Shown here piece by piece: positions 1-11,438 of a stretch of DNA of 64,000 nt. Positions within the stretch are counted from its first letter, which is position 1. Each line of letters opens with the position of its first letter. Location: NCBI GenBank assembly GCA_002104905.1, contig MCFE01000115.1:62001-126000 (forward strand). Direction: 5' to 3'. This DNA comes from Basidiobolus meristosporus CBS 931.73. Its lineage: Eukaryota > Basidiobolomycota > Basidiobolomycetes > Basidiobolales > Basidiobolaceae. The notes under the pieces are model-generated. The model ran no database searches. It worked only from the letters and a program-made list of their open reading frames with translations, and was not told the origin of the DNA. The translations under genes were made by a program, and so were the position numbers.

Positions 1-142
1 GTTGTTTTGACTTTGGAAGCTTTAGTACATTGTCATCTCAAAGGACGCTGAACCTAGCCCATACTTTTGTGAAGATGCCAACTAAGTTAGGGATTGTAGC
101 TCAATACTTTGGTTACAAATAACTGTTCATTAGTAGTTATAT
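1..142 (+). repeat. Fragment of a 1.07-kb LTR family (plus orientation)
   Basis: Bases 1 to about 110 are the reverse complement, with scattered mismatches, of 27715-27830, which lies inside the long LTR at 27546-28619. This is therefore a piece of the same LTR in the opposite orientation, cut on the left by the window edge. The match fades after about 110, and at 143/144 the sequence joins a truncated palindromic element. Confidence 0.6.
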
Positions 143-143
143 G

Positions 144-699
144 GACCTTTTTTTTGGATCAATGTTGTGCATGATGAGTAAGGGCACAAAAGGATTGAAG
201 ATGTGCACCTGGTACTCAATACCCATGGCACTCTGAATCTAGCTCCTGTGGCTTGCATCATCTCACAAAGATGCGTGGCACTATCTTGATTCACTGGTAC
301 TATCTGGCACTTAAAGTGCTTTGTATAGGTCTTACTTTAGGGCAAAGATTTTAATATAGTGCCTGATAGTACCAGTGGACCAAGGTAGTGCCATGCATTT
401 TTGTGACATAATGCAACCTACAGGAGCTAGATTCAGAGTACCATGGGTATTGAGTACCAGGTGCACATCTTCAGTCCTTTTGTGCTCTTACACATCATGC
501 ACAACATTGATCCAAAGAAAAGGTCAAAAAATTGATTTTCTCCAGTTTAATGGGTGAAACATAGGGCTGCTTTGCATGAAGATGCAGAACTATGTTTCAC
601 ACTCTGTGGCCAAGTATAGACTTACTTGGCCTCCCTGGCACACTATAGCATCATTTGGCACTGATGGCTCAATGTGGCACCATCCATGGGAACAAGTCT
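144..699. mobile_element. Palindromic (fold-back) MITE-like element, copy 1, left arm truncated
   Basis: The segment is a long inverted repeat. The left arm (144-310) is the reverse complement of the inner half of the right arm (359-699), around a 48-nt spacer. The right terminus reads GGGAACAAGTCT, matching the right end of the full copy at 25757-26486. The outer half of the left arm is missing, and the break at 144 abuts an LTR fragment. The right side continues directly into Copia RT sequence, so the element seems to have inserted into a Copia copy before the left deletion. No coding capacity is seen. Confidence 0.75.
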
Positions 700-2033
700 A
701 TTAAGTTAATGCATTAAACTTGGCTAGTGGTGGAAAGGTCTCAGTATAGTCTTGTCCTTTTGTCTGAGAGTATCCTTTGGCTATAATTATTTCTTTGTTT
801 CTTTCACTTGTACCATCTGCCTGTTATCTTGTTGTAGACACATCTACATTCAGTCAATTTTTAGTTGATTAGTAACTTCACCAAGTCCCAAGTTTTGTTA
901 TCAATCATGGCCTAATACTCCTCAGTCATTTCAGCTCCCCAAGACTTTGTCTGTGGGCTGATCAGAGCCTCTTTTACAGTCTGAGCACATTAATATGCAC
1001 TGAATGCATAGGCTCAGTTTGTACCCTCATTATTATAGTAATCTGGGCAATTTCTGGTATAGTGGGATATCCTGTCTTGTAGTGCCAGAATGATAACTTC
1101 TGGGATATGCCTGGGTGCTTAATCATGCTGTGCCATGATTGTAGAGTCCTCTGCAGGTTCAATATCTTCACTGTTGTGATCTGATGCAACTTTGACAGGT
1201 GGTGGACTTACTATCAGATTTTCATCTTTTTCTGATGTCATTTTTAGTGAAAACTTCAATTCTTATAAAACAACCCATCCCAGGACTTAATCAGCTTCTT
1301 TGCTATGATGTTGCTTACTCTCATTGCAATAGATCATAATATTCATTTTACAAATTTTGGTTCATATCTCCTATGAATTCTGGGCATCTTCTTGACATAT
1401 GCTTCACACCCAGATAATCTTAGATGCGCTGTACTTGAACTGTTTCCATACCATGCCTCACTAGAGTAGAATCACTAAGTATTCTGCTATTACTGCTACT
1501 TTTGAGTTATACAGCTGTAGCAACTGATTCCCCCAAAAAATGATAGGATAATTTAAATCATGGATCATTGCTCTTGCCATATAAATGATGGATCTGTTTG
1601 CACATTCTGACACTCCATTTCACTGTGGAGAGTATGATATAATGTCTCTTGCTCTATTTCATGAATCTTGTGGAAGTGAATGAATAGATTTGAGGTACAT
1701 TTTTCACCATTGTCTGTGCATATTTTCTTGTTTTTTCACCAGTCTCTCTCTCCATCATGGCTATTAGCTCCTGAGCTTAGAGAGTGCCTCTTCCTTTCTG
1801 TCCATGCTGTAGACCAATGTGTATCTTATATAATCATCAATAAAAGGGATCAAGTACTTGATTGCACCTAGCAATATATTTTACATAGGTCCACATCAAT
1901 TGCAGTGAATCAGATCCAATTGTTTGTAAGCTTTGTTTAGCCCATAACTCTTGAGCAGTTGTCTAGCATTTTTCCTATATGTGCAGGCTTTGCAGTGCTC
2001 CAAATTAGCGGAGAGATCAATTTTTACCATGGA
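700..2033 (-). pseudogene. Ty1/Copia fragment: integrase to start of RT, inactive
   Basis: Read on the minus strand, this matches the Copia copies at 6.9-15 kb and 30-35 kb. It starts in the GAG-pre-integrase zinc region (HCxAC near 1990), runs through the integrase core and ends in the RT N-terminus (AKGYSQTKG near 760). It has many frameshifts and stops and no open frame above about 75 codons. At 699/700 it is bounded by the palindromic element and at about 2033 by a Tnp2 transposase fragment. Confidence 0.75.
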
Positions 2034-3035
2034 TATTAGAAGTTGGGAAGAGTTGGAAAATACTGAGCATAGATGTGCAAATGGACATATCCATACCTTT
2101 GGCATTAAGAAGCTAAGCAGCCTCAATATATGGGTAATCAGTTAAGTAATGCAGAGTTGGGTTGGATGCAACAAGCAACTAATCAGTATTAACACAACTT
2201 TACCATAGTATGCTGGGGTTCCATTGGATACAAGCCAATTTCTACACCATCCAATACAGAATTCATACAAGCAAGAAGCAGAGTGTATCTATAGGGGGGA
2301 CTAGAGTCCAGCAGGGAGAAAGAGTATACTGGCTAAATACCAAAAAGCTCTTTGCAGATATTCAGGAGGTATTCAGGGCAAAAGCGGAGGCAACTAGGCA
2401 TATGTCTGCAAGATGTATATGTTACCATCAATACAAGGTGTTTAGCAACTTTGCAAGTGTCACACTGAAAAGCTATAAAGTTGAGGTGATAGAAGCATGT
2501 TAATTGCTGCAGGTGTGCATTAATATAGAGGTTAGTAAGCAGGAGGCCATAGTATATATGATTTGAGCTATATGAGGAATACCTAAAGTAGTAGTGGGAA
2601 AGCAAATACAGAGCAGTGACCCCAGAGTGGAATATATGAATGACACAAGGGGAAGTAGAAAAGGAAATACCATTTGGTTACTTGGTAAAGTAATATTGCA
2701 CAGTACTAACTGTAGGCTGCCATACTACCATTTTAGTACTAGCAGAGGTCTGCAACAAGGCAGTCAGAACACCATCAGATTTCTTGCCATATGAGGCAAC
2801 TGAATGTATTGGCAGGCTAGGTCTGCTCAAATAAATGTAGAGCACATTAAGACCATCAGAATTTCATGCAACTCTTGTCAAAAGGCTGCTGAAGCACTGT
2901 CAAGTTCTTAACTTCATTTGGCACTAAATTTGGCAAAACGCCATTACAATCTTATTATAAGAAAGTGTAGAGGATCAATAATTCCAAGCTTCAGGTGTTA
3001 TGACAGCTTTATTGCAGGACCTTGATGGTTAATCC
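2034..3035 (+). pseudogene. Tnp2 (CACTA/Plavaka-type) transposase 3' fragment, copy 1
   Basis: This is a direct-repeat relative of 28830-29850. Both carry the phrase EELENTE...IKKLSS...WVIS, then a stretch with GTRVQQGERVYWLNTKK, then an AT-rich 3' region. At 28.6-28.9 kb the upstream part is recognisable as a Tnp2/Plavaka transposase (see 25286-29900), so this copy holds only the C-terminal end plus 3' non-coding sequence. Its longest open stretch is 2210-2503 (97 codons) and looks like a remnant, not a gene. A solo Copia LTR interrupts the 3' region at 3036, and repeat sequence resumes at 3384-3430. Confidence 0.6.
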
Positions 3036-3383
3036 TGTTGTCAGAGTCTTGGAAATATTGGAAGTGATTGGGCAAACAAGTAGATTATGTGGTTATCACT
3101 TAAAGATTTATAGAATACAAAAGTAGTATTTATAATTTTACATGGTCTTGGCATAACAAACATGTAGAATAGATCAAGGAAGGTCCCAAGAATATGTGTG
3201 CAAAGCTTGGGGCTATTTGGACAAATCTGAGAATATTCATATTTTGGATACCTGATATTTTGGTGAAAATATTCCAAGTAAATCCTCACAAGGAATTTGG
3301 TCAGTATTCTCTAGTATTTGAAGGTAATGATATCAGTGATTAAGTTAGGTGAATATTTAGGTGGAATTACAAATTTTACAACT
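3036..3383 (-). repeat. Solo Copia LTR, minus orientation
   Basis: This 348-bp sequence is the reverse complement of the Copia LTRs at 11090-11438 and 30453-30801. It begins TGTTGTCAGAG and ends TTTTACAACT, where an intact end would be ACAACA. Flanks are AATCC on the left and GATCC on the right, a 4-of-5 target duplication. The related unoccupied repeat at about 29820-29850 shows an uninterrupted site, which supports insertion followed by LTR-LTR recombination. Confidence 0.8.
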
Positions 3384-3430
3384 GATCCAGGTTGGAATCA
3401 CCCATGTGAACAAATTTTTTTCATAGGGGT

Positions 3431-4077
3431 ATTAAAGGTCATATTTTCAGTTCTGGACTCTAGGGATGATACAAGGCCCTATAACTTGTCTGTCTGGCTA
3501 TTATAGATGCTAACTATCACATCCCTATCAGTAGTTAGCTTATCAACCAACAGGGTAATTCTGTTACTTATATTTTTCATTTCTTCTTCTAGCAGTATAT
3601 TTGCAGTAAAGAGTTTTCAACCAAGTACACTTTCTTAACAGCTAAACATAATTAGTATGTGTCTTATAATGCCTTCCTGGTATTCATTGTCTTTCTCTCT
3701 TGAGCATTCAATTGGCAATTTGTTTTCAATATAGAGGCAAATACAGTTAAAGGCACTTTATTCTTTCTTCTGGTACTTTAAGACTTCCTCTCCTATGTCT
3801 TAGGGGGATTTTCTTCTCCCATGACAGTATCCCAAAGGCCTCATACCTGTAGCAGCATCTTAATTTGCACCTTCCAGTCTGGATAGTTAGATCCATCCAA
3901 CTTTTCAGCAGAGACAAGAATCCAGTGGTAGCAGTAGCAAACATTGCTGAGTGTGACAGCTGGGGCTCATAACCTGTTGCAAGAGTCTTGGAGATATTGG
4001 TAGTGATTGGAAGAGCAAGTAAATAATAAGGTTCTCACTTAATCATTTGTCAAATTTAAAGGTGGTACTTTGACTTA
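3431..4077 (-). pseudogene. Copia 5' fragment: gag, primer-binding site and part of the 5' LTR
   Basis: On the minus strand, 3975-4077 is the 3' part of a Copia LTR. It is followed by the primer-binding site (GGTTATGAGCCCC, reverse complement at about 3962-3974) and then Gag sequence (SAEKLDGSNYPDWKVQIKML near 3850-3920) running down to about 3431. Frameshifts and stops break the frame. The rest of the element is missing. Sequence related to the Tnp2 3' region flanks it on both sides. Confidence 0.75.
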
Positions 4078-4290
4078 AGATCTGCCCAAACACCATCAAG
4101 TTTACTTATATGCTTAGCATCAAAACCAGCCAAACACTGCTACAATCCCATCATAAGATTTTAAAGATGGTCAATAATTACAAGCTGTCAGCATTATGAC
4201 AGCCTCATTGTAGGATCTTGACAGCTGATCTGCTTTAGATCCACCCACAGGACCAAGTTACTTCTCATAGGGTAAGCTGACAAACAGCAG
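4078..4290 (+). repeat. Third copy of the Tnp2-associated 3' region
   Basis: This 200-bp stretch resembles 2830-3035 plus 3384-3425, and 29620-29890. Shared phrases include CCAAACACTG, TATGACAG, TTGTAGGATC and GATCCACCCA followed by a CTCATAGGG motif. It has no coding capacity. It is probably the subterminal region of the Tnp2-type DNA transposon. Confidence 0.5.
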
Positions 4291-5037
4291 AGACAAGCAC
4301 CTCCACTACAACTGCCTCCATATCTTTCATTGTTAACAGAGTAGAGATCCTATCAGTGAGCAAAGCAGCAAGATTATGATCTCATCATTTTACTAAACTG
4401 AACAGAATAGAATCCTGGAACAGTAATATACATACCAAGAGATTCTTCCAGTATTTATGGTATAGACTGGAGAGCAAGGTGCTAGGGCTTGCTCTAGCAG
4501 CCACTGACCAGGATGTATGGTAGCTGAAGACCCACCAGTGGAATATAGCAGCCTTGCTTATGTAGATGGGATGGAAGAAGGAGCTGACAGCAAAACATGC
4601 AATTAATAGCTAATGGAGTTACTTGTCAAGTGTGGGCTGGGGCAACCTATGTATAGGGGGTGGGGACCATCCCCTATGAGAAGTTACTGAGATGATCCCA
4701 TCAGGAGGCCATTGCAAAGTTAAAGTCCCATGACTAAGAGATACTGATCCTGTCAAGACACTGTCCAGAGACAGTTGAAAAATAATTGCACCCCAGATTT
4801 CACAAAAAACTTAGTCAAAATTTTTCATCAAAATGATGTACAAGTGGCTTTTGATTGGTTCCCTGCCAATTTGCTCACTTTCTGATCCTGGACACTCTAT
4901 TGCTTCCTATGTTTGTGTGCATTGATTGCTATTGCCTCTTTTTCACACTCCTTACTTGCTGACTCAACCATTTCTCTTACATTTCATGCGCACAAATTGA
5001 TTTATTTCCATTGAAACTTCAGTTGTACCTCAATTGA
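4291..5037. other. AT-rich transposon debris without a recognisable gene
   Basis: There is no convincing ORF. Bases 4295-4375 resemble 35390-35470 and the reverse complement of 5400-5480, parts of the unrecognised multi-copy coding sequence at 5038-6775. I see nothing interpretable in the rest. Confidence 0.5.
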
Positions 5038-6775
5038 CTATTGTATTGACCTATACAAGTCCCTACACCCTACACTAACATTAAGCCCAACCCCACACTT
5101 AACAAGTAACTCCATTAAAATCCACCACTCAATAAGTACTTCTGCTGTAACGCTCTGGTTCCACAACTGTGGATGCAACCCAATGGCTTTATGCCATTGT
5201 TCATTCACTGGTTCCCACATATCCTGGTTTTTAGCCGGAGCTGCAAGGTCTAGCACCTCATCTGCCAGTCTTTGCAATAAATCCCTGCAACATTCCATTG
5301 CGTTTTCTTGAACAGTGCTCTTGAAGAAGTACTGCAACCTCTTGGTGTGCCTATTAATGTCCCAAAATTCCACAAAAGGCATTGTGATAGTCTTTCAAGC
5401 TCTTGATGTTGTACCCTTGTCTGTTAGTGGTATCTCCACTCTGTCAACAATGGAAAATGTGGAGGCTGTGGTAGATAAATTGCCTTTTTCTGCAAACTCA
5501 TCTACCTTGCTGGAGTGTAGCTCAACTGGCTGCACTTCCGACTCATGTGAAAACAGCTGTTTTTGTGTTGGTAATTCTTCTTGGCTATGATGGGATACAG
5601 TCTGTTTCAGGCTTGCAACATTAATTGGCAAGAGCTGCATTTTTTTTGCATGCCTCCCTGTATCAGGCTTAGGTGGACATTTTTCCCTTTACCTTTTCCT
5701 TTATCACTGCCAGGTCTTTCACTGCTACTTTATCTGAATGCTTCTTGTAAAGAACTACATTTTCTGCTGGATAAATTCTGCTCTGACTCATCTGTTTTGG
5801 CCTGCTTATCCCTTACTGACACTCTTCTGGCAACCTGATGTTTCTCTTCAACTTGTTTTGAGCTCTCAACCATAGTTGTGATGGGCTCCTGTAAAAGTGG
5901 CTGGTTTTTATCACTGCAGGTCCTTGACTGCTACTTTTACTGGGTGCTTCTTGAGTGGTACTACGCTTTTTCCTTAATAAATGTTGTGCTGGTGCATCTG
6001 TGTCTGCCTGCTTGTCCCTAATTGGCACTCTTCCATGTATCTGAACATATCTTAAATGCTTGTCTGGGGCTTTTAGCCCTGCTTGTAACAAGCACTTGAG
6101 GAAGCCGCTGGCTTTTGGCCATGGTGCCCTTGTTCTTCTGCCTTTGATAGTTTCTGCTATTCTTAAGATACTTTCTTAGTATATCAATGCTGGCCCAAAA
6201 TCTGTTTGCCTGTTTCAATCCAGGATAATGCTCATGGAACAAGTCAAGTGCATTCTGCTTGGCCTTGAGTTCCTGATGGTCCCATTGAATGCTGGCCTTA
6301 AGGTGATGGTGTGCTAGACTTCAGACAGCCTTTTGTAAATTAGCCCACTTTTCATTATTGCACTCAACAGCTTCACTGATCTTCTATGTCTTTTGATGTT
6401 TATACTTTGTATAAACACCACATTGTCTCCCTCCCACGCTGTGATAGGTTTTTCTGTGAGCTTTATCATTGGGCACTGTTGTTGTGCTTCAAAGACTGTA
6501 CAGCATTCCTCTGCTGTTACATCAGAAAATGGCTCAATTCTTGGCTGTGACATTGAGCTACTTGAGTTCCTTCTTTGCAGCAAGGATACTGCTTTCTCTA
6601 CCTGGGCTATTAATTGCTCTACATGTATTATCTGCTCATCCTGTTTCTGGACTATTTTCTGATTTCTCTGGGCCATTGCATCTATCCTATCAGCCACTGC
6701 ACCTAATTGGGTGATAAATGCTCTTGTATGAGCTGAAAACATACCTGCTAATGTAGGTGGTGGTGATGTTAACAT
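5038..6775 (-). pseudogene. Unrecognised multi-copy coding sequence, broken
   Basis: On the minus strand an open stretch starts with ATG at 6775 (MLTSPPPTLAG...). Residues about 20-70 are predicted to form a coiled coil rich in Q and E (AQRNQKIVQKQDEQIIHVEQL). After about 6430 the likely frame shifts. It continues, with stops, through NNEKWANLQKAV and then a segment of aromatic and basic residues (HEHYPGLKQANRFWASI, about 6200). Further minus-strand stretches at 5813-6091, 5395-5640 and 5038-5382 may be downstream exons or shifted frames. Parts recur in plus orientation near 4300 and at 35325-35470, so it belongs to a repeat family. I do not recognise any domain. It could be an accessory ORF of a transposon or a dead host gene caught in the repeats. 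Confidence 0.45.
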
Positions 6776-6922
6776 GGCCACTTGCTGATCTTAAACTGAG
6801 GGTACCACTTTTGCTATATACTCATCTGCCTGAGCATAACAGTCAGCTTGTGGCTCCGCACAGGTTCTCAATTGCCTACTTGACTGAGAGCCTGAGGAGT
6901 CCATATTATTACCTTCAGTGGG
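6776..6922. other. Short spacer between the unknown pseudogene and Copia A
   Basis: No feature is recognised. The left end of the Copia A 5' LTR is missing and joins this sequence at about 6923. Confidence 0.5.
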
Positions 6923-7106
6923 CAAACTGCCCCAGACTTTGCACACATGTTCTTGGATCCTTTCTTAACCTACTCTATGTGATTTTAATGCCAAGACCAG
7001 GCAAAAGTATAATTACTACTTTTACATTCAATCAATCATTAAGTGAAAACCACATAATCTACTTGTTCTCCCAATCACTTCCAATATCTCCAAGACTCTT
7101 ACAACA
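6923..7106 (+). repeat. Copia A 5' LTR, 3' part only
   Basis: It matches the 3' half of the Copia C 5' LTR from CAAACTG to the terminal ACAACA. It contains the conserved stretch AAAAGTATAATTACTACTTT, a plausible TATA region. Confidence 0.85.
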
Positions 7107-7118
7107 GGTTATGAGCCC
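7107..7118 (+). other. Primer-binding site matching initiator tRNA-Met anticodon arm
   Basis: GGTTATGAGCCC directly follows the LTR. It is the reverse complement of GGGCTCATAACC, the conserved anticodon stem-loop of eukaryotic initiator tRNA-Met. Several Copia elements prime from a cleaved half of this tRNA instead of its 3' end. Copy C has one mismatch (GGCTATGAGCCC), and the minus-strand fragment at about 3962-3974 has the same site. Confidence 0.75.
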
Positions 7119-8201
7119 CAAGCTGTCACTCTCTGCAATGTCTACTACTGCTATTACTGGAATTTTTCCCTCTGCTGAAAAGCTGGATGGATCTAACTAC
7201 CAAGTGTGGAAGGTGAAGATGAAGATGCTGCTACAAGAAAGAGGCCTTTGGGATATTATCATGGAAGAAGAATGCCCTCCTAACAATGTGGGAGAGGAAG
7301 CCTTAAAGTACCAGAAGAAAGAACAAAGTGTCTTTAACTGCATTTGCCTTAATGTCAAGGACAAATTGCTAATTCAATGCTCAAGAGCAAAAACCACAAA
7401 GAATGCCTGGAAAGGATTAGAAGACACCTACCAGTCATGTTCAGCTGCCAAGAAAATGTATCTGAGACAAAAATTCTTTACTACAAAGATGCTACCAGGA
7501 GAAGAAATGAAAAATCTAATTAACAGAATTACCCTGCTGGTAGATGAGATGGAATCTGTGGGCATACCAACTACTGATGAGGATGTGATAGTTACCATCC
7601 TGAATAGCCTGACAGACAAGTTTCAGGGCTTGTATCAGCCCTAGAGTCCAGAACTGAAGATTTGACCTTAAATTACGTGTATGGAAGGCTCCTGGATGGA
7701 GAATTAAGAAAATCAAGCGCCAATAAGAAGGAAGAAGAAAATGCTTTAATAAGCAATGATAACCAACAAAGGAGGTACCCAAGACCCTACAAAGGCAACA
7801 GCAACCTATTTTGCAACTACTGCAAAAGGAAAGGACACACATCAGACCGGTGTCTCAAAAAGAAAGATAATCAGCAAAAGAAGCCTGAATATGGAAATGC
7901 TGCAACAACTGAAGATAGACTATTCATATCTGCACTAAATATGACTACAAACAAAAATTCTCAGACATGGTATAATGACTCTGGAGCATCTCAACACTTT
8001 ACACACCAAAAAGAACTTTTTACCCAATATCAAGAGATTCCAATTAAGAAGGTTTTCATGGGTGACAATAGAGCACATGATGCAGTGGGAGAAGGAACTA
8101 TCCAAGTAAACCTTAGAAGCAGTGAAGAATGCCATACACTGACCTTTAAAGAAGTACTCTACGTACTAGAAATAGCCAAGAACCTACTCTCTGTAAGCTA
8201 G
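7111..8201 (+). pseudogene. Copia A Gag and protease
   Basis: The ATG at 7111 overlaps the primer-binding site. Gag is open to about 7644 (UBN2-type Gag: LDGSNYQVWKVKMKMLL, KKMYLRQKFF). A 1-nt deletion near 7628, compared with copy C, shifts the frame, and reading resumes at 7662. The zinc knuckle CNYCKRKGHTSDRC (CX2CX4HX4C) is at about 7820, followed by the retropepsin motif WYNDSGASQH, which has N where copy C has WYIDSGAS. A TAG at 8199 ends the frame where copy C has AAG. Confidence 0.85.
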
Positions 8202-11078
8202 GCCACAGCAGAAGGACTCAGTTTCAGTTTTGACAATTCTGGATGCAGGATCACTGATCAGAGTGGTCCCCATATTGCTTTGGGCATCAGAGATCAGAAT
8301 CTATACAAGTTGACTTATATTCCATCATATCTGGAAGCCAATATAAGTAACTTAAATGAAGAAACATCAATGCCTTGGCACAGGAGATTTGGACACATCA
8401 ATTTTGATTATTTGCGTAAAAAATCAAAGATCAGCTAATTCCTGGAGTAAAAATTGATCCCCCAGCTAATTTGGTGCACTGTGAAGCCTGCATATATGGA
8501 AACAAGCCAGACAACTGTTCAAGAGCTCTGGGTTAATCAAAACTAAGAAAAAGTTAGATCTAATTCACTCAGATTTGTGTGGACCTATGCAAAGTTTATC
8601 CTTAGGCGGGATGAAGTATTTAATCACATTTATTGATGATTATACAAGATACACATGGGTCTACTTCATGGAGAGAAAGGAAGAAGCTTGGTCTAAGTTC
8701 AGGGAGTTGAAAGCCATGGTGGAGAGAGAAACTGGTGAAAAAATCAAGAAAATACACTCTGACAATGGTGGAGAATATAGCTCAAAACCTGTCATCCATT
8801 TCTGTAAAATTCATGGGATAAAGCAAGAGACTACTGTACCATACTCCCCACAGCAAAATGAAGTAGCTGAACAAGCTAACAGATCAATAATTGATATGGC
8901 AAGATCTATAATCCATGATCAAAAATTATCCTATGATTTTTGGGCGGAATCAGTTGCCACTTCTGTATACCTTAAAAATAGGAGTTATAACAGAATACTC
9001 TGTGATTCTACTCCATTTGAAGCATAGTATGGATACAGACCAAGTGCAGAACATGTAAGAATATTTGGGTGTGCAGCATATGCCAAAAAACTGGCCGGAA
9101 ATCAGTCAAAATTTCAGCCAAAAAGTGTAAAATGCATATTTTTGGGCTACTGCAATGAGAGTAAGGTGTACAGACTCTACAATACCAAAGCAAAGAAGCT
9201 GATTAAGTCCAGGGATTTGTTGTTTGATGAAAGTTCAAAATTTTCACAAAAAATGATATCAGAAGATGACAAAAATTTGATCTCAAGTCCACCAATTGTC
9301 AGGATTGAATCAGAGCAAAACAATGGAGATGTTTTCACTCCAGAGGACTCTACAACCGTGGTTCAGCCAGAATCAGTGCCTAGGAATATCCCTGAAGTGA
9401 TCACTCCAGTATCAAGTGCCCAGAGATCCAATTGGACAAGAAATAGCCCAAATTACTATATCAATGAGGGTACAAACTTAGCCTATGCCTACTCAGTCTA
9501 TATTGATGAGCCCCTGACTGTAAAAGAGGCCCCAAATGACCCTCAGACAAAGTTTTGGAGATTTGCAATGACTGAGGAATATCAGGCCCTGATGGAAAAT
9601 CAAACTTGGGACTTAGTCAAATTACCAATCAACCAAAAATCAATTGGATGCAGATGGGTCTTCAAGACAAAATACAAGGCTGATGGTACAATTGAATGAT
9701 ACAAAGCAAGACTTGTGGCCAAAGGATACTCTCAAACAAAAGGACTTGACTATACTGAGACCTTTGCACCGGTAGCCAAGTTTAATTCCATCAGATTAAT
9801 ATTAGCTATTGCTGCCAAATATAAGTTTTTTATTCATCAAATGGATGTAAAAACTGCATTTTTGAATGGAGAACTTGATGAGAGCGTGTATATGGACCAG
9901 CCTGATGGGTTTGTTGACCAAGATAATCCCCATCTGGTCTGCAAGCTTAAAAAGTCATTGTATGGTCTCAAACAATCACCAAGAGCCTGAAATTGCAAGA
10001 TAGATTCTTATTTGGAATCTTTGAGTTTCAAAAGGAGTAATGCTGACTATAGTATATATTATAAGCCAGATAGAGCAAATTCAGCTCTATTAGCTCTATA
10101 TGTGGATGATCTTATTATAGCCACCAATAACCTAGCAATATTGGAAGAGGCTAAATCCAGCCTATCTAAAGAGTTCAAGATGTCCAATCTAGGAGAACTC
10201 AGTTACTACTTAGGGATTAATTTCTCCATAGACAGAAGTACCCAGACTATCACCCTAAGCCAATCCAAGTATATTCAAGATATACTAAAGAAGTCCAAAT
10301 GGAAGCCTGTAAACCGGCAGTTACCCCAAAGGAGACAAACCTTAACTTGGTCAAAACTCAACCAAATCAAGAGAGCTTGGTGCCATCTGAAAGCCCTGAC
10401 TTTCCTTATCAATCTATGGTCGGCAGTCTGATGTATATCATGCTTGGAACACGTCCAGATATCTCATATTCAGTGGGAGTTGTCAGCCAACATAATCAGA
10501 ACTATGGATCTGTTCATATTGCAGCAGTTAAGCGGATTTTTAGATACCTAAAAGGAACTGCTAATATCTGCTTAAGATACACTTATAAGGATTCAGAACA
10601 GGATCTTGTGGGATACTCTGATGCTGATTGGGGACAAAATTTGGAAGACAGAAGATCCACCACAGGATGCACCTTTCTTTACTGTAAAGGAGCAATTTCA
10701 TGGAATTCAAGAAAGCAACCAACCATAGCACTTTCCACCACAGAGGCAGAGTATATGGCAGCCTGTGAAGCTACAAAAGAAGCAATGTGGTTAAGAAAGC
10801 TCTTTACAGATTTAGGTCTATGTCAAAAAATGCCTATTATTTTATTTCAAGATAATCAAGGATGTATACAATTAGGTAGAAATCCAACTTTTCATGCTAG
10901 AACCAAGCACATAGATATTAGACATCATTTCATATGTGAAGCTATAGAGAATAACTTAGTTAGCCTAGTTTACTGTCCTACAGGTGAAATGATTGCAGAC
11001 ATATTTACCAAACCATTAGCCAGAGACAAGTTTGAATATCTTAGGTCAAAATTAGGACTAGTCAGCATGAACATTTAG
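8202..11078 (+). pseudogene. Copia A integrase, reverse transcriptase and RNase H
   Basis: The GAG-pre-integrase zinc region and integrase core (IDDYTRYTWVYF, HSDNGGEY) span about 8350-9030. RT ([20 protein letters not shown], catalytic YVDD at 10099-10110) spans 9715-10300 and RNase H (YSDADWGQN, STTEAEYMA) 10300-11078. Breaks are a 1-nt deletion near 8415, a stop after FEA at about 9025, TGA at 9697, a stop at about 9988 and a deletion near 10295. The TGA at 9697 recurs at the same site in copy B. Confidence 0.85.
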
Positions 11079-11089
11079 CTGAGTGGGAG

Positions 11090-11438
11090 TGTTGTAAAAG
11101 TTTGTAACTCCACCTAAATATTCACCTAACTTAGTCACTTAGATCATTACCCTCAAATCCTAGAGAATACTGACCAAGTTCCTTGTTGGGATTTTCTTAG
11201 AATTTTTTCACCAAAATACCAGGTACACATAACATGAAAATTCTCAAAGTTGTCCAAACAGCCCCAAACATTGCACACATGTTCTTGGGACCTTCCTTAG
11301 CCTATTCTATGTGTTTGTAATGCCAAGACCAGGTAAAAGTATAAATACTACTTTTACATTCAATAAATCATCAAGTGAAAACCACATAATCTACTTGCTC
11401 TCCCAATCACTTCCAATATCTCCAAGACTCTTACAACA
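11090..11438 (+). repeat. Copia LTR between copies A and B
   Basis: This 349-bp LTR has TGTTGTAAAA...TTACAACA ends. The purine-rich tract GAGTGGGAG (polypurine tract) precedes it. It serves as the 3' LTR of copy A, and copy B sequence begins directly at 11439. Confidence 0.9.

Larger units (their letters stand above)
6923..11438 (+). mobile_element. Ty1/Copia retrotransposon, copy A (5' LTR truncated, inactive)
   Basis: The order is partial 5' LTR (6923-7106), primer-binding site (7107-7118), Gag, protease, integrase, RT, RNase H and 3' LTR (11090-11438). This order, with integrase before RT, defines Ty1/Copia (Pseudoviridae). The 5' LTR lacks its first roughly 165 bp. Reading frames are broken by several 1-nt deletions and stops. 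The 3' LTR is shared with copy B immediately downstream. Confidence 0.9.

Noticed and set aside
9697-9699. In-frame TGA in Copia as a sign of UGA reassignment or programmed readthrough
   Set aside because: Host genes in the same window, such as CHL1 and the arrestin, end with TGA, and the Copia copies carry many other clear lesions. A shared ancestral mutation is simpler.
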